A stretch of DNA of 12,500 nucleotides from the NCBI GenBank assembly GCA_002005505.1, contig KV908421.1:160001-172500 (forward strand), written 5' to 3'. The notes under the pieces are model-generated. The model worked only from the letters and a program-made list of their open reading frames with translations, was not told where the DNA came from and did not search any database. Both the position numbers and the translations under genes were made by a program. Positions 1-7,845 of the stretch are shown piece by piece. Position 1 is the first letter of the stretch. Each line of letters starts with the position of its first letter. This DNA is from Botryococcus braunii. Taxonomy: Eukaryota > Chlorophyta > Trebouxiophyceae.

Positions 1-534
1 AGTGTTATCAATACACAGTGCCCTTCAGCTTCCACGAGCGTGCACGCATGGCACGAACAAGCATTGACACAGGAGTCCGATGAAGCAATCAGAACTAACT
101 GTATCACAAAGGCACTACCTATATATATCGCTCCTGGAGACTCTTTATTCATAAGCCTCCGTACAGGATTACAACTCCAGATCCCGACGGCGTACGGGCA
201 TAATCAAGTTTTTTTCCTATCAGTACCATGCACTGGATATACAATGTACCTTATGATTCGACCTAGCTGTCGATGCATTGTACCACTCTAAAACGGTGAT
301 CATCTCGAATCTCCACACGACTTGAATCTCTAACTCACGACAGCTGTGACGCACGGACCTTACACCAGGGACCGTCGAACCAAAGTCCCACGATCGATGA
401 GATCCAGACTTAGCATACCCTACTGGAATCTAGGCAGAAAACTAGCCAATTCTGTACCGTGGCCCCTTTTACTAACTAGGAGAGCCAATAGTCGTTCAAG
501 TCGCATTCAGTACAAGCACACCCCAGTACATTAC

Positions 535-571
535 ACATGTACCTTATTTTTATAAATAATAAGGTACATGT
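535..571. repeat. Perfect 14-bp inverted repeat (hairpin)
   Basis: The left arm ACATGTACCTTATT (535-548) and the right arm AATAAGGTACATGT (558-571) are exact reverse complements around a 9-base A/T-only loop. Part of the arm (TGTACCTTAT) also occurs at 244-253. This could be the remains of a small inverted-repeat element or a transcript hairpin. No downstream T-run marks it as a terminator. Confidence 0.85.
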
Positions 572-1010
572 ATATATGTATTGTAAGTCTATCAAACCCT
601 GTATTTCAAGGATGTGACTCACCATTTCCCAAGAGGTCGTGTACAGTAGCCATCCAGTGTGAATTTAACAAGTTAGGTTGGTGTTTGCTAGGTTTTAGCT
701 GCTACGAAGAATGGTAGCCTCTTATACCCCAGTCAAGCCACTTGAACCGTACTTCAAAAATCGAGACTCGGTGCCACGGCTGACAAATATTCCTACCAAC
801 GAAGCGGCTAGATTGTTGCGTTTGTACGGCAAGGAAGACTAAAGCTCCTCAGCGGGAGTCACGACTGTCAAAGTCGGATCCAACACAGTTATCCAACGCA
901 GAGACTTTAAGTTTAAACAACCCGAAAGCCTTAGTCTTGTTGCGCTGGGTGAGGACGTGATTATAGTTCCAATTGCCGTCGTCTCCCTGGTCCGCCAACA
1001 TCGGCAGAGG

Positions 1011-1041
1011 TCAGTTAGTTGTCTGCATATGAACTAACTGA
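1011..1041. repeat. Perfect 10-bp inverted repeat
   Basis: The arms TCAGTTAGTT (1011-1020) and AACTAACTGA (1032-1041) are exact reverse complements around an 11-base loop that includes GCATATG. No gene is nearby, so a role cannot be assigned. Confidence 0.75.
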
Positions 1042-1283
1042 TGTTGCTTTTAATTGAAGGGTTTAAAACTAATTGCAAATTTTGTAAGTCGGTCCCTTGC
1101 GCTGTGCAGGATCATGCGTGTGCGGAGCGCAATAGACGTCACTTAATGTCTAGAATTCCAGGTATTGTTCATTGACCAACTTTCTTCCCGATATAGAGTT
1201 CTCAGTCTCTGCTAGAGGATCCAAAATATGTTAAAATAATAAGGCTAGTTCCTTGTCCAGTCCGTGAGGAAAACTCCAAATGA

Positions 1284-1312
1284 GGGGGCGCCCCCCAGGG
1301 GGTGGGGAGGGG
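1284..1312 (+). other. G-run cluster with quadruplex potential
   Basis: Four G runs of 5, 5, 4 and 4 bases lie at 1284-1288, 1298-1302, 1304-1307 and 1309-1312, with loops of 9, 1 and 1 bases. The first run is also half of the palindrome GGGGGCGCCCCC (1284-1295), so hairpin and quadruplex folds compete. The pattern is seen directly; folding is an inference. Confidence 0.5.
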
Positions 1313-1432
1313 AGCCCGTGTAGTTATGTCTCTCTTTATAGTGTGATCTGATGATATATTAAATTAGTCTCGCTAAGTACCCCATCCTTCAACGATGTCA
1401 AGGGAATTGTTTAAATCTCTATAGCCAGGTCC

Positions 1433-1627
1433 GTGGTCGTCCGAAACAACCATACGCAGAGGGGTTTGGGGATTGAGGAATATGTGGCTACATTCTCAGG
1501 ATGTTTTTGCTCAAAAAGCCTTGGATCTTGTATGATTACCATAAACATCTTTGAGTTAGGGGCCTCTTCGGGGGCTAGGGGCCACGAGGTGAATGCTGGT
1601 GTTCAAATACTGAAGTTCAAATTGTGA
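1433..1627 (+). CDS. Short open frame of unknown meaning
   Basis: The frame is 64 codons, starts at GTG and ends in TGA at 1625. About 64% of its codons start with a purine, which is mildly coding-like. The predicted peptide has a small Cys cluster (GCFC and SCM about 25-33) and a hydrophobic beta-like stretch (ITINIF). There is no ATG start, no clear splice boundary and no family I recognise. It could be an exon piece upstream of the exon at 1708, or chance. Confidence 0.13.
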   Translation: MVVRNNHTQRGLGIEEYVATFSGCFCSKSLGSCMITINIFELGASSGARGHEVNAGVQILKFKL

Positions 1628-1707
1628 AGACCGACATGTTCTCCTCCTTTCCCCTCCCCTTTTTGATCGTCGCTTATACAAATTTGTGTTCTGTACGTGG
1701 CCTCTAG

Positions 1708-2154
<447 letters not shown>

Positions 2155-3083
2155 ACTCAAATATCTTTTTAACTTTGCACTACTTACTCAACTTTTTCAT
2201 AAGCCCATCGAGCCTCTTTTCCAATGAAGAGATCCACATTTTGGTTTGGGTCAGGCAACCGTCGCTTCCCCTCGTTCCCCATGGTTGGCCTCCTTCCAAC
2301 AAAGTCCAACCATTTGACTCCATAATATCTCCTTTTCCAACGGATTTGGAACATGATGTCCTCGGTTTGGGGACTACGAACCCCTCGTTATACGGAAGTT
2401 GTTGCACCTTTTAGTGTTAATCAAGCAAAGCCCAATATAATTGAAACAGGGACTGCAAAACCTTTTGGGGAACGTTAGGGTTAAAGGGTAAAGTGCGAGG
2501 ATCGAAAGACCTTTTGAAAAAGTTACTTATTTTGAAGAACTAAAGTAGCCTTCTGTGTAATCTGTCAATGCTTCTATTCAAAGAGTTTGTGCTTCGTCAG
2601 GAAAAGCATTGGATGAACAAATGATTTGTATGCATTTAGGCTTTTTGTGGAGAACGATAGTGTCTTAATCCAACAAGGAATGGTCTTAGTTGTTGTACTT
2701 AATCTAATTTGTGCAAAAAGACATTTGTACCTGCATATATCCTTGCAGCTTGATCTTTTACAGCGAGTGGCATAGTTGATATCGAGTTGCTTGATCTAAA
2801 TCAGATGCAAATTGATTGAAAGTCTCGAGCTCAGCAAATTGAGCCAAATCAAATTTTTGTTTCCCAGCTACCTGCTTCGTCGCTTTCCTGGGACTGATCC
2901 TAATCTGGAAACGGAGATACCAACATTGATTGCTGGTCTAATACCGCATAACAGATACCTGCAGAAAGGAAGGTTTGACCATGTGTAATTGAAATTACAT
3001 CAGTACGTATATAAGCTGATACACCCAATCTTGATATTCTGCAATTGGCAATGCAGTTATTCTTCCTCCGCCAAGAGTGTTAA
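2155..3083. other. AT-leaning region with no supported gene
   Basis: More than 900 bases with only short open stretches, such as 2151-2414 on the + strand. That frame has no ATG-led or splice-bounded structure and no recognisable motif. No inverted repeats or RNA genes were seen. It may be intron or intergenic sequence. Confidence 0.5.
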
Positions 3084-3086
3084 GTT

Positions 3087-3251
3087 TTGCTGCCTTTCCA
3101 AAAGTGGAGAATGGAGAAAGAAAAAAAAAAACACCGGGATAAGCTTCTCGACCTTAAGTTCTTCCAAACAAGAGTGACATTTTACAATAAGCTTGTGCCG
3201 CCTTTTGTGAAGATCATCACAACTTATCGCAGTATGGTTACCATTGTGCTT

Positions 3252-3252
<1 letters not shown>
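3087..3252 (+). CDS. Possible Lys-rich exon next to a CA tract
   Basis: A 55-codon open stretch whose translation looks protein-like. A strongly basic helix (about residues 6-20, with MEKEKKKHRDKLL) comes first, then an aromatic/hydrophobic segment (KFFQTRVTFYNKLVPPFV) and KIITTYRSMVTIVL. More than half the codons begin with a purine. It then runs without a stop into the (CA)n tract as Thr-His repeats. There is no ATG before the stretch and no clear acceptor, so the left edge is arbitrary. Part of the Lys run comes from an A12 homopolymer. It could be an upstream exon of the zipper gene or chance. Confidence 0.25.
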
Positions 3253-3334
<82 letters not shown>

Positions 3335-3415
3335 GCACACACACACACACACACACACTCACTCTCACAAACACGTACTCACATCCACACACGCTCATGC
3401 ACCCACATGCGCACA

Positions 3416-3494
<79 letters not shown>
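3253..3494. repeat. Compound CA-rich microsatellite, about 240 bp
   Basis: There are two pure CA blocks (about 3253-3326 and 3415-3494). Between them lies a degenerate block containing CACGCG, CTCACTCT, CACATCCACACACG and CATGCGCACAC. The degenerate centre looks like an older, mutated part of the same tract flanked by younger expansions. Confidence 0.95.
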
Positions 3495-3497
<3 letters not shown>

Positions 3498-3635
3498 TAC
3501 CCTAACACGCAGATGAGGATATGGTGCCACTACGGAATTGGGGATGACTTTTGTCCTTCCCTCCCATTGTTACCTGCCCCCTATCCACAGGGGGCATACC
3601 CCCGTTTTTGCCTTGATCCCCTCCTTCCGCAGTAG

Positions 3636-3666
3636 GCTCCTTGCAGCTGCAAGCTCCTTGCAGCTG
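3636..3666. repeat. 14-bp direct repeat
   Basis: GCTCCTTGCAGCTG occurs at 3636-3649 and 3653-3666, separated by three bases. This is a local tandem duplication with a 17-bp period, seen directly. Confidence 0.8.
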
Positions 3667-3722
3667 TATCCGTGGCATCCTCATTTCCACCACTTAGATT
3701 CTATTGTTTGGAGTGTTTGCAG

Positions 3723-3810
3723 GGCACATCAGGGTGGGGGCGGGGGACCAGTGCTGTGTTCTAGAAGCAAACGCCTGAGAGAAGAGACGTCTGCTCAAAC
3801 AGCCCAGGAG
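3723..3810 (+). CDS. Candidate exon of leucine-zipper gene, encoding the basic segment
   Basis: The right edge is a near-perfect donor (GAG|GTGAGT, GT at 3811). The left edge is uncertain: TTTGCAG at 3716-3722 is the best acceptor, with later AGs at 3731-3732 and 3763-3764. The peptide is Gly-rich at first, then basic (SRSKRLREE), then Thr/Gln/Ala-rich (TSAQTAQE), ending in phase 0. Joined to the next exon, this segment sits where the DNA-contacting basic region of a bZIP protein should be. KRLR and the SA pair align with the family, but the invariant Asn and Arg positions hold Glu and Gln. Upstream exons are not found with confidence. It could instead be a plain coiled-coil protein. Confidence 0.4.
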
Positions 3811-3960
3811 GTGAGTTTCACCTGGTGCAGTCCTGGTTATTCTAAGGGAGAGTCTTTTCTCAGAATCGCCCTGTGTATTGCAAAGTGCGTTGAAGACAAG
3901 AGTCAAACCAGTGCTAAGCGGTGGGAGCCTTCAACACCACTTCCCTCCCCCCCTTCCGGG

Positions 3961-4088
<128 letters not shown>

Positions 4089-4245
4089 GCACACACATAC
4101 AAGGACACATACGCGCATGAGGGCAGATGCTCCGCACATAAGCGTGGGGCGCACAGACACATATGGACGGGTGCTGCCGTCTTCCTCACTCGATCGTGAT
4201 GCAATGTAAGAAAGACGCCAATGCAAGGCCGGGCGGGGGGTGCAG

Positions 4246-4437
4246 ACGCACTCTAAGAGCAGAAGGGACCTTCTGTCTGATATTGAACGGCTCACGTCTG
4301 AGAACGCGCAGCTCAGGTCTGAGGTTGAGAACCTGAAACGGGAGGTGCAAAATTTCAAGGACTGCTATTCTCTTTTGAGAGGCCAGCTTAAGGCTCATCA
4401 GACATTACGGTCTACCCAGCAAGCCCAGGCGGACCAG
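4246..4437 (+). CDS. Leucine-zipper coiled-coil exon (bZIP-like)
   Basis: This is the clearest protein domain in the window: 64 codons between an acceptor (GTGCAG|ACG) and a consensus donor (CAG|GTACAG, GT at 4438), phase 0 at both ends. Leu occupies positions 9, 16, 23 and 30, Phe 37 and Leu 44, each exactly seven apart. The matching a positions are Ile13, Asn20, Val27, Val34, Tyr41 and Leu48. An Asn at an a position, in LTSENAQL, is typical of bZIP zippers, where it favours parallel dimers. A Gln-rich tail (STQQAQADQ) follows. G/C at third positions is about 62%, lower than in the exon at 1708, so the two need not belong to one gene. Dimerisation is a firm prediction; DNA binding is doubtful because of the preceding exon. 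A structural coiled coil is the alternative. Confidence 0.6.
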
Positions 4438-4510
4438 GTACAGCTCACCCCAACCCCCAAACCTTACGACCTCTTCCAACCCCCCCACACTCCCCCCCCC
4501 CACCCTATCC

Positions 4511-4522
4511 GCGCGCGCGCGG

Positions 4523-4598
<76 letters not shown>

Positions 4599-4632
4599 GC
4601 GCGGGCGCACACACGCGCGCGCGCGTACGCAC
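4511..4632. repeat. GC/AC compound repeat in the second zipper-gene intron
   Basis: A GC block (about 4511-4521) is followed by a pure AC tract (4525-4596) and then mixed GC/AC with CGCGCGCGCG (to about 4632). Alternating purine-pyrimidine DNA of this kind, with CG blocks at both ends, favours left-handed Z-DNA. Confidence 0.93.
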
Positions 4633-4674
4633 ACATGCTCGCACATTCACCCACTCCCAGCCACACACGCAACC

Positions 4675-4678
<4 letters not shown>

Positions 4679-4739
<61 letters not shown>
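4679..4739. repeat. (AC)n microsatellite, left arm of CA/GT pair
   Basis: A pure AC tract of about 60 bp. It faces a GT tract 45 bp downstream on the same strand, so the two can pair as a hairpin. Confidence 0.96.
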
Positions 4740-4743
<4 letters not shown>

Positions 4744-4784
4744 AGCATGGGTTGCTAGCACTGCCCTGTGCAGTTACAGGCAGG

Positions 4785-4826
4785 GTGTGTGTGTGTGTGT
4801 GTGTGCGTGCGTGTTTGTGTGCGTGC

Positions 4827-4895
<69 letters not shown>

Positions 4896-4906
4896 TGTGT
4901 GTGTGT
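4785..4906. repeat. (GT)n microsatellite, right arm of CA/GT pair
   Basis: A GT tract of about 122 bp with a few interruptions (GCGTGCGTGTTTGTGTGCGTGC near 4804-4830, and AT near 4889). It is the only GT-oriented tract on the + strand in the first 6.8 kb; all others there are CA-oriented. Confidence 0.96.
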
Positions 4907-5075
4907 AGGGGGGGTTACAAATTGGTAAGAGGGACCACAATGGGGTGCAAAGAATGGGACGGTGGAGGGATGTGGGCAGGGGAGAGGGCAGAAGAGAAAG
5001 GGAGGGGAGTGTGTGGGGCTTGAAGTAGGGGAGAAGGGGAGGTATGAGGGGGGTCAGAAGGGACGAATGTTAGGC
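4907..5075 (+). other. G-rich purine stretch
   Basis: About 170 bases of mostly G and A with many GGG/GGGG runs (for example GGGCAGGGGAGAGGG and GGAGAAGGGGAGG). The stretch has quadruplex and triplex potential. The reading frames through it look like composition artefacts. In the proposed gene model it lies in the last intron, before the terminal exon. Confidence 0.5.
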
Positions 5076-5157
5076 AGAATCACAATTGTTCAAGTAGGAG
5101 GCCACGTTAGCAAGAAGCCACTCAGGCAGATGTACCGACAGATGTTGACATGAGCAG

Positions 5158-5223
5158 GAGCTGGCGGACATGATTGCGAACCTGCTTCCTGTCCCAGACC
5201 TTTTCCCTGAAGCAGATCAATAA
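5158..5223 (+). CDS. Candidate terminal exon of leucine-zipper gene
   Basis: Twenty-one codons plus TAA (5221-5223) in phase 0, matching the phase of the donor at 4438. The peptide (ELADMIANLLPVPDLFPEAD then Q) looks like a natural amphipathic C-terminus with a Pro-rich acidic end. The acceptor is a tandem pair (GAGCAG|GAG), so AG at 5153-5154 or 5156-5157 would both keep the frame, differing by one Gln. The pyrimidine tract before it is weak, which lowers confidence. An in-frame TGA at 5151-5153 means the coding stretch cannot extend further left. If correct, the gene's last intron is 4438-5157, about 720 bp, mostly repeat. Confidence 0.38.
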   Translation, partial: ELADMIANLLPVPDLFPEADQ

Positions 5224-5537
5224 GGCCCAACCCTTGGGTAATTCCACATGGTCCTAGATGCCATGACTAAGCAAATGCAACCTGACTCAGGTGGTAACAC
5301 TCCAGCAGTAGTCTGAGGCCCATACACGAGATCCCCGCCGGCTGTATTTCATTTATCCTAGACGCACAGACAATTTCTTTCCTGAGGCCCATCCCAAGTT
5401 CCCCTGGGGCGCGTCCCCAGGTTCCCCCACAGGTGTATCCCAAGTTCTCCATTGGGTAAGGAGTTATCCCAGTCCTTTCCTTAAGGCAGATCCCTAAAGC
5501 CCGCTGGAATCCCAGGTGGTGAAATGAGCTTGAGAAT
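5224..5537. other. Spacer with decayed GC-rich tandem units
   Basis: No gene is seen. From about 5390, repeated phrases such as ATCCCAAGTTCCCC, GTCCCCAGGTTCCCCC and TATCCCAAGTTCTCC recur every 23-30 bases. They look like older, diverged relatives of the minisatellite that follows. Part of the stretch may be the 3' untranslated region of the zipper gene. Confidence 0.4.
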
Positions 5538-6050
5538 TCTCCAAATGAGTAGCGCCTGGCTCAATCCCCGAGGAGATGCGCCTGGCTCCGTGCCCCCGGA
5601 TATACGCCTGTTTCAGTCCCCTCGGAGATGTGCCAGCATCAATCCCCCAAAGACTGGGCCTGCCTCAGTCCTCCACGACATACGCCTCATTCTCCCTGGA
5701 GATAGCCCGCGTAAGTTCCCCAGGAGATGCTCCCGCGTCAGTCCCCCAGGAGATGCGCCCGCGTCAGTCCCCCAGGAGATGCGCCCGCGTCAGTCCCCCA
5801 GGAGATGCACCCGCGTCAGTCCCCCAGGGAGATGCGCCCGCGTCAGTCCAACAGGAGATGCGCCCGCGTCAGTCCCCCAGGAGATGCGCCCGCGTCAGTC
5901 CCCCAGGAGATGCGCCCGCGTCAGTCGCCCAGGAGATGCTCCCGCGTCAGTCCCCCAGGGAGATGCGCCCGCGTCAGTCCCCCAGGAGATGCTCCCGCGT
6001 CAGTCCCCCAGGAGATGCTCCCGCGTCAGTCCCCCAAGGAGATGCGCCGG
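5538..6050. repeat. 26-bp minisatellite, about 19-20 units
   Basis: The unit is roughly CCCCCAGGAGATGCGCCC plus GCGTCAGT. The GCGTCAGT core occurs exactly 12 times, starting at 5735, 5761, 5787, 5813, 5840, 5866, 5892, 5918, 5944, 5971, 5997 and 6023. Spacing is 26 except two steps of 27, where a G was added. Units before 5710 keep the period but differ by many substitutions. Because 26 is not a multiple of three, all three + frames are open with similar Arg/Pro/Ser-rich products (ending near 6112-6125). Those frames are artefacts of the repeat, not evidence of genes. Confidence 0.93.
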
Positions 6051-6619
6051 CCACAGGCCCCGGGGAGGCGCTTGTTTTTGGTCATTTGGGTCATTCAGGT
6101 GCACTGCATTAGGGTGACCTCGTGAGGAGGATATGCCTATCGAAGGAGCTTTTGGTTGGGGTTTTCAGTCCCAAGACCTCTAGCAAGGAATTTTGTTTTT
6201 TGATTTACAAACAGCCACATTCTTTGTAGTGTCTGGTGTCGTGTTCTTGACTTCTTGACATGTTTTTGAAAACCGCTGGGGATTGGATTCCCTCAGAGTT
6301 CCTTAACATCTGAAGTTGTGCGCTTAGGATGCCCTCGTAGCATGTATATCCTCGCTCTCTGACTAATGTAGACTAGATCGCCATATCTCCAGACTTTCCC
6401 CTCGAGTTGCAGCTACTGCTGTAGCTGTGCCGGGGGAGCAGACTGCATTTTCGCTCTGTGACCCCAACTTCTATCACGAGGAGTAGCACCAGGTGATGGA
6501 ATATTGGCTGGGGAGACTGCATTGATGCTGGACAGTGCGGAATGCTGACCTGACAGACTTGTGATGCTGCAACTGGTCTTGAAGGGAATAGGCAACGGAA
6601 TGCTCTTTTTTAAAGCATT
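6051..6619. other. Region without a supported gene
   Basis: Nothing convincing is seen. A Ser/Pro-rich minus-strand open stretch at 6413-6595 has no start context, splice sites or motif that would support it. Base composition falls back to near-even after the GC-rich minisatellite. Confidence 0.45.
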
Positions 6620-6799
6620 TCAAAAACATACATGCTGTGGATAGCGATCCCCCCGGCGACTCTTCTTATTTTTGAGCAATCCGATTTTGAGCCTTTGTAA
6701 TACTTCAGCTATTCTTATCATTTTGTAACGGCAGTTATAACTAATTAGACCCACAGTTAGTAATTTCGTGCTGGACAGATCTTTAGGTCTCAGTGCCAT
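6620..6799 (-). CDS. Small basic protein or terminal exon, unknown
   Basis: An ATG-led frame of 59 codons (ATG at 6799-6797, TGA at 6620-6622). The product is protein-like: a start MALRPKDLSS, a hydrophobic segment (TKLLTVGLISYN), an amphipathic basic helix (IRIAEVLQRLKIGLLKNKKS) and a basic end (RRGDRYPQHVCF). About 57% of codons start with a purine. The frame also continues open upstream through the CA repeats to about 7414, but that part is repeat-driven. I do not recognise a family. It may be a terminal exon of a minus-strand gene, or chance in AT-richer DNA. Confidence 0.25.
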   Translation of the reverse strand: MALRPKDLSSTKLLTVGLISYNCRYKMIRIAEVLQRLKIGLLKNKKSRRGDRYPQHVCF

Positions 6800-6884
6800 G
6801 TGCTCTACTGAATGTTTATGTCCCCCCCGGAGAGGAATGGGACGGTGTAAAAAATGAAGTGTGTCCGTAATTATGTGCTGCTGG

Positions 6885-7254
<370 letters not shown>

Positions 7255-7270
7255 TTTTGGGGGGGGGGGT

Positions 7271-7404
7271 GTGCACGCCGTGGAGCTGATGTACTGGACA
7301 CAGAACCTGACCACGGAGAGTGAGACAGTCCGCCCCCCCGGGGGGGGGGTACGGGAGTCGGAGCAGCTGGTAATGCTCGGAGTACGCGCCGTCCTTAGGC
7401 AAAG
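7271..7404 (+). CDS. Candidate exon ending at a consensus donor
   Basis: The right edge is AAAG|GTGAGT (GT at 7405), an excellent donor, leaving phase 2. About 80% of the codons end in G or C. The peptide reads HAVELMYWTQNLTTESETVR, then PPGGG, then VRESEQLVMLGVRAVLRQ. The left edge is unclear because the sequence before it is a T/G repeat and a G10 run, with the nearest AGs at 7284-7285 and later. Two C/G homopolymer runs inside (7332-7348) make the reading frame sensitive to sequence errors. The complementary frame is also open and GC-rich, so the strand call rests on the donor. No family is recognised. Confidence 0.33.
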
Positions 7405-7845
7405 GTGAGTGCAATGATGTGCAACTGTGCTGCTACAAAATCTACACCCTACTCCTTTCTGAGGTAGAGGTCCAGGTGACTAGGATAGTTTAGAATCTTG
7501 GCTGCGAGCATATTGTGCAAACCGAGGGTCTGAACGTCAATCTGTTGTTCCGAGTACGTCCCACATCAACAGTGGTCTGGCTTGGGAAGAATGGCTCATG
7601 CCTGCGCTGACGAGCAAATCTCATCGCAGACCTTTCATCGCAAAAATTTCAAAAAGGCGTGGGCCGTCAGGCAATGACTGGATCATCTCCAAGCTTGTCC
7701 AACACCCGCTTGGGGCTGCCCCCGTATCTCTGTGACCCATCTCCAAAGCCGCTTTGGGTTATCACTGGATCCGAATCCCAAAGTCAATCAACATTCTGCA
7801 AAGGCTTTTTGCAGAAATTTTTGTCAGGGTTCGACCCTTATGAGG
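7405..7845. other. Region without a supported gene
   Basis: No exon-like island is seen. A + strand open stretch (7659-7865) has no ATG context or recognisable content. It may hold the 3' end or downstream flank of the minus-strand acidic gene and an intron of the preceding + strand candidate. Confidence 0.45.

Larger units (their letters stand above)
1..1432. other. Region without a supportable gene
   Basis: About 1.4 kb of mixed-composition sequence with stops scattered in all six frames. Short open stretches occur at 40-291 and 346-555 on the + strand, but neither begins with ATG and neither has a clear codon bias. The first has a faint dUTPase-like motif, treated under findings. Two perfect inverted repeats and a G-run cluster are listed separately. 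I see no tRNA or rRNA signature and no convincing splice-bounded exon. Confidence 0.5.

Noticed and set aside
765..777. GACTCGGTGCCAC, identical to part of the complement of the well-known Cas9 tracrRNA tail
   Set aside because: Only 13 bases match, the rest of the tracrRNA is absent, and the setting is eukaryotic. It is best taken as chance.
5576..6125. Three overlapping Arg/Pro/Ser-rich open frames
   Set aside because: They arise because the 26-bp repeat unit is stop-free in all three + frames. The period is not a multiple of three, so no single frame is repeated as protein.
7821..7840. GGGTTCGACCC, resembling a tRNA T-loop
   Set aside because: It is a short palindrome. No acceptor stem, D-loop or anticodon arm could be placed around it.
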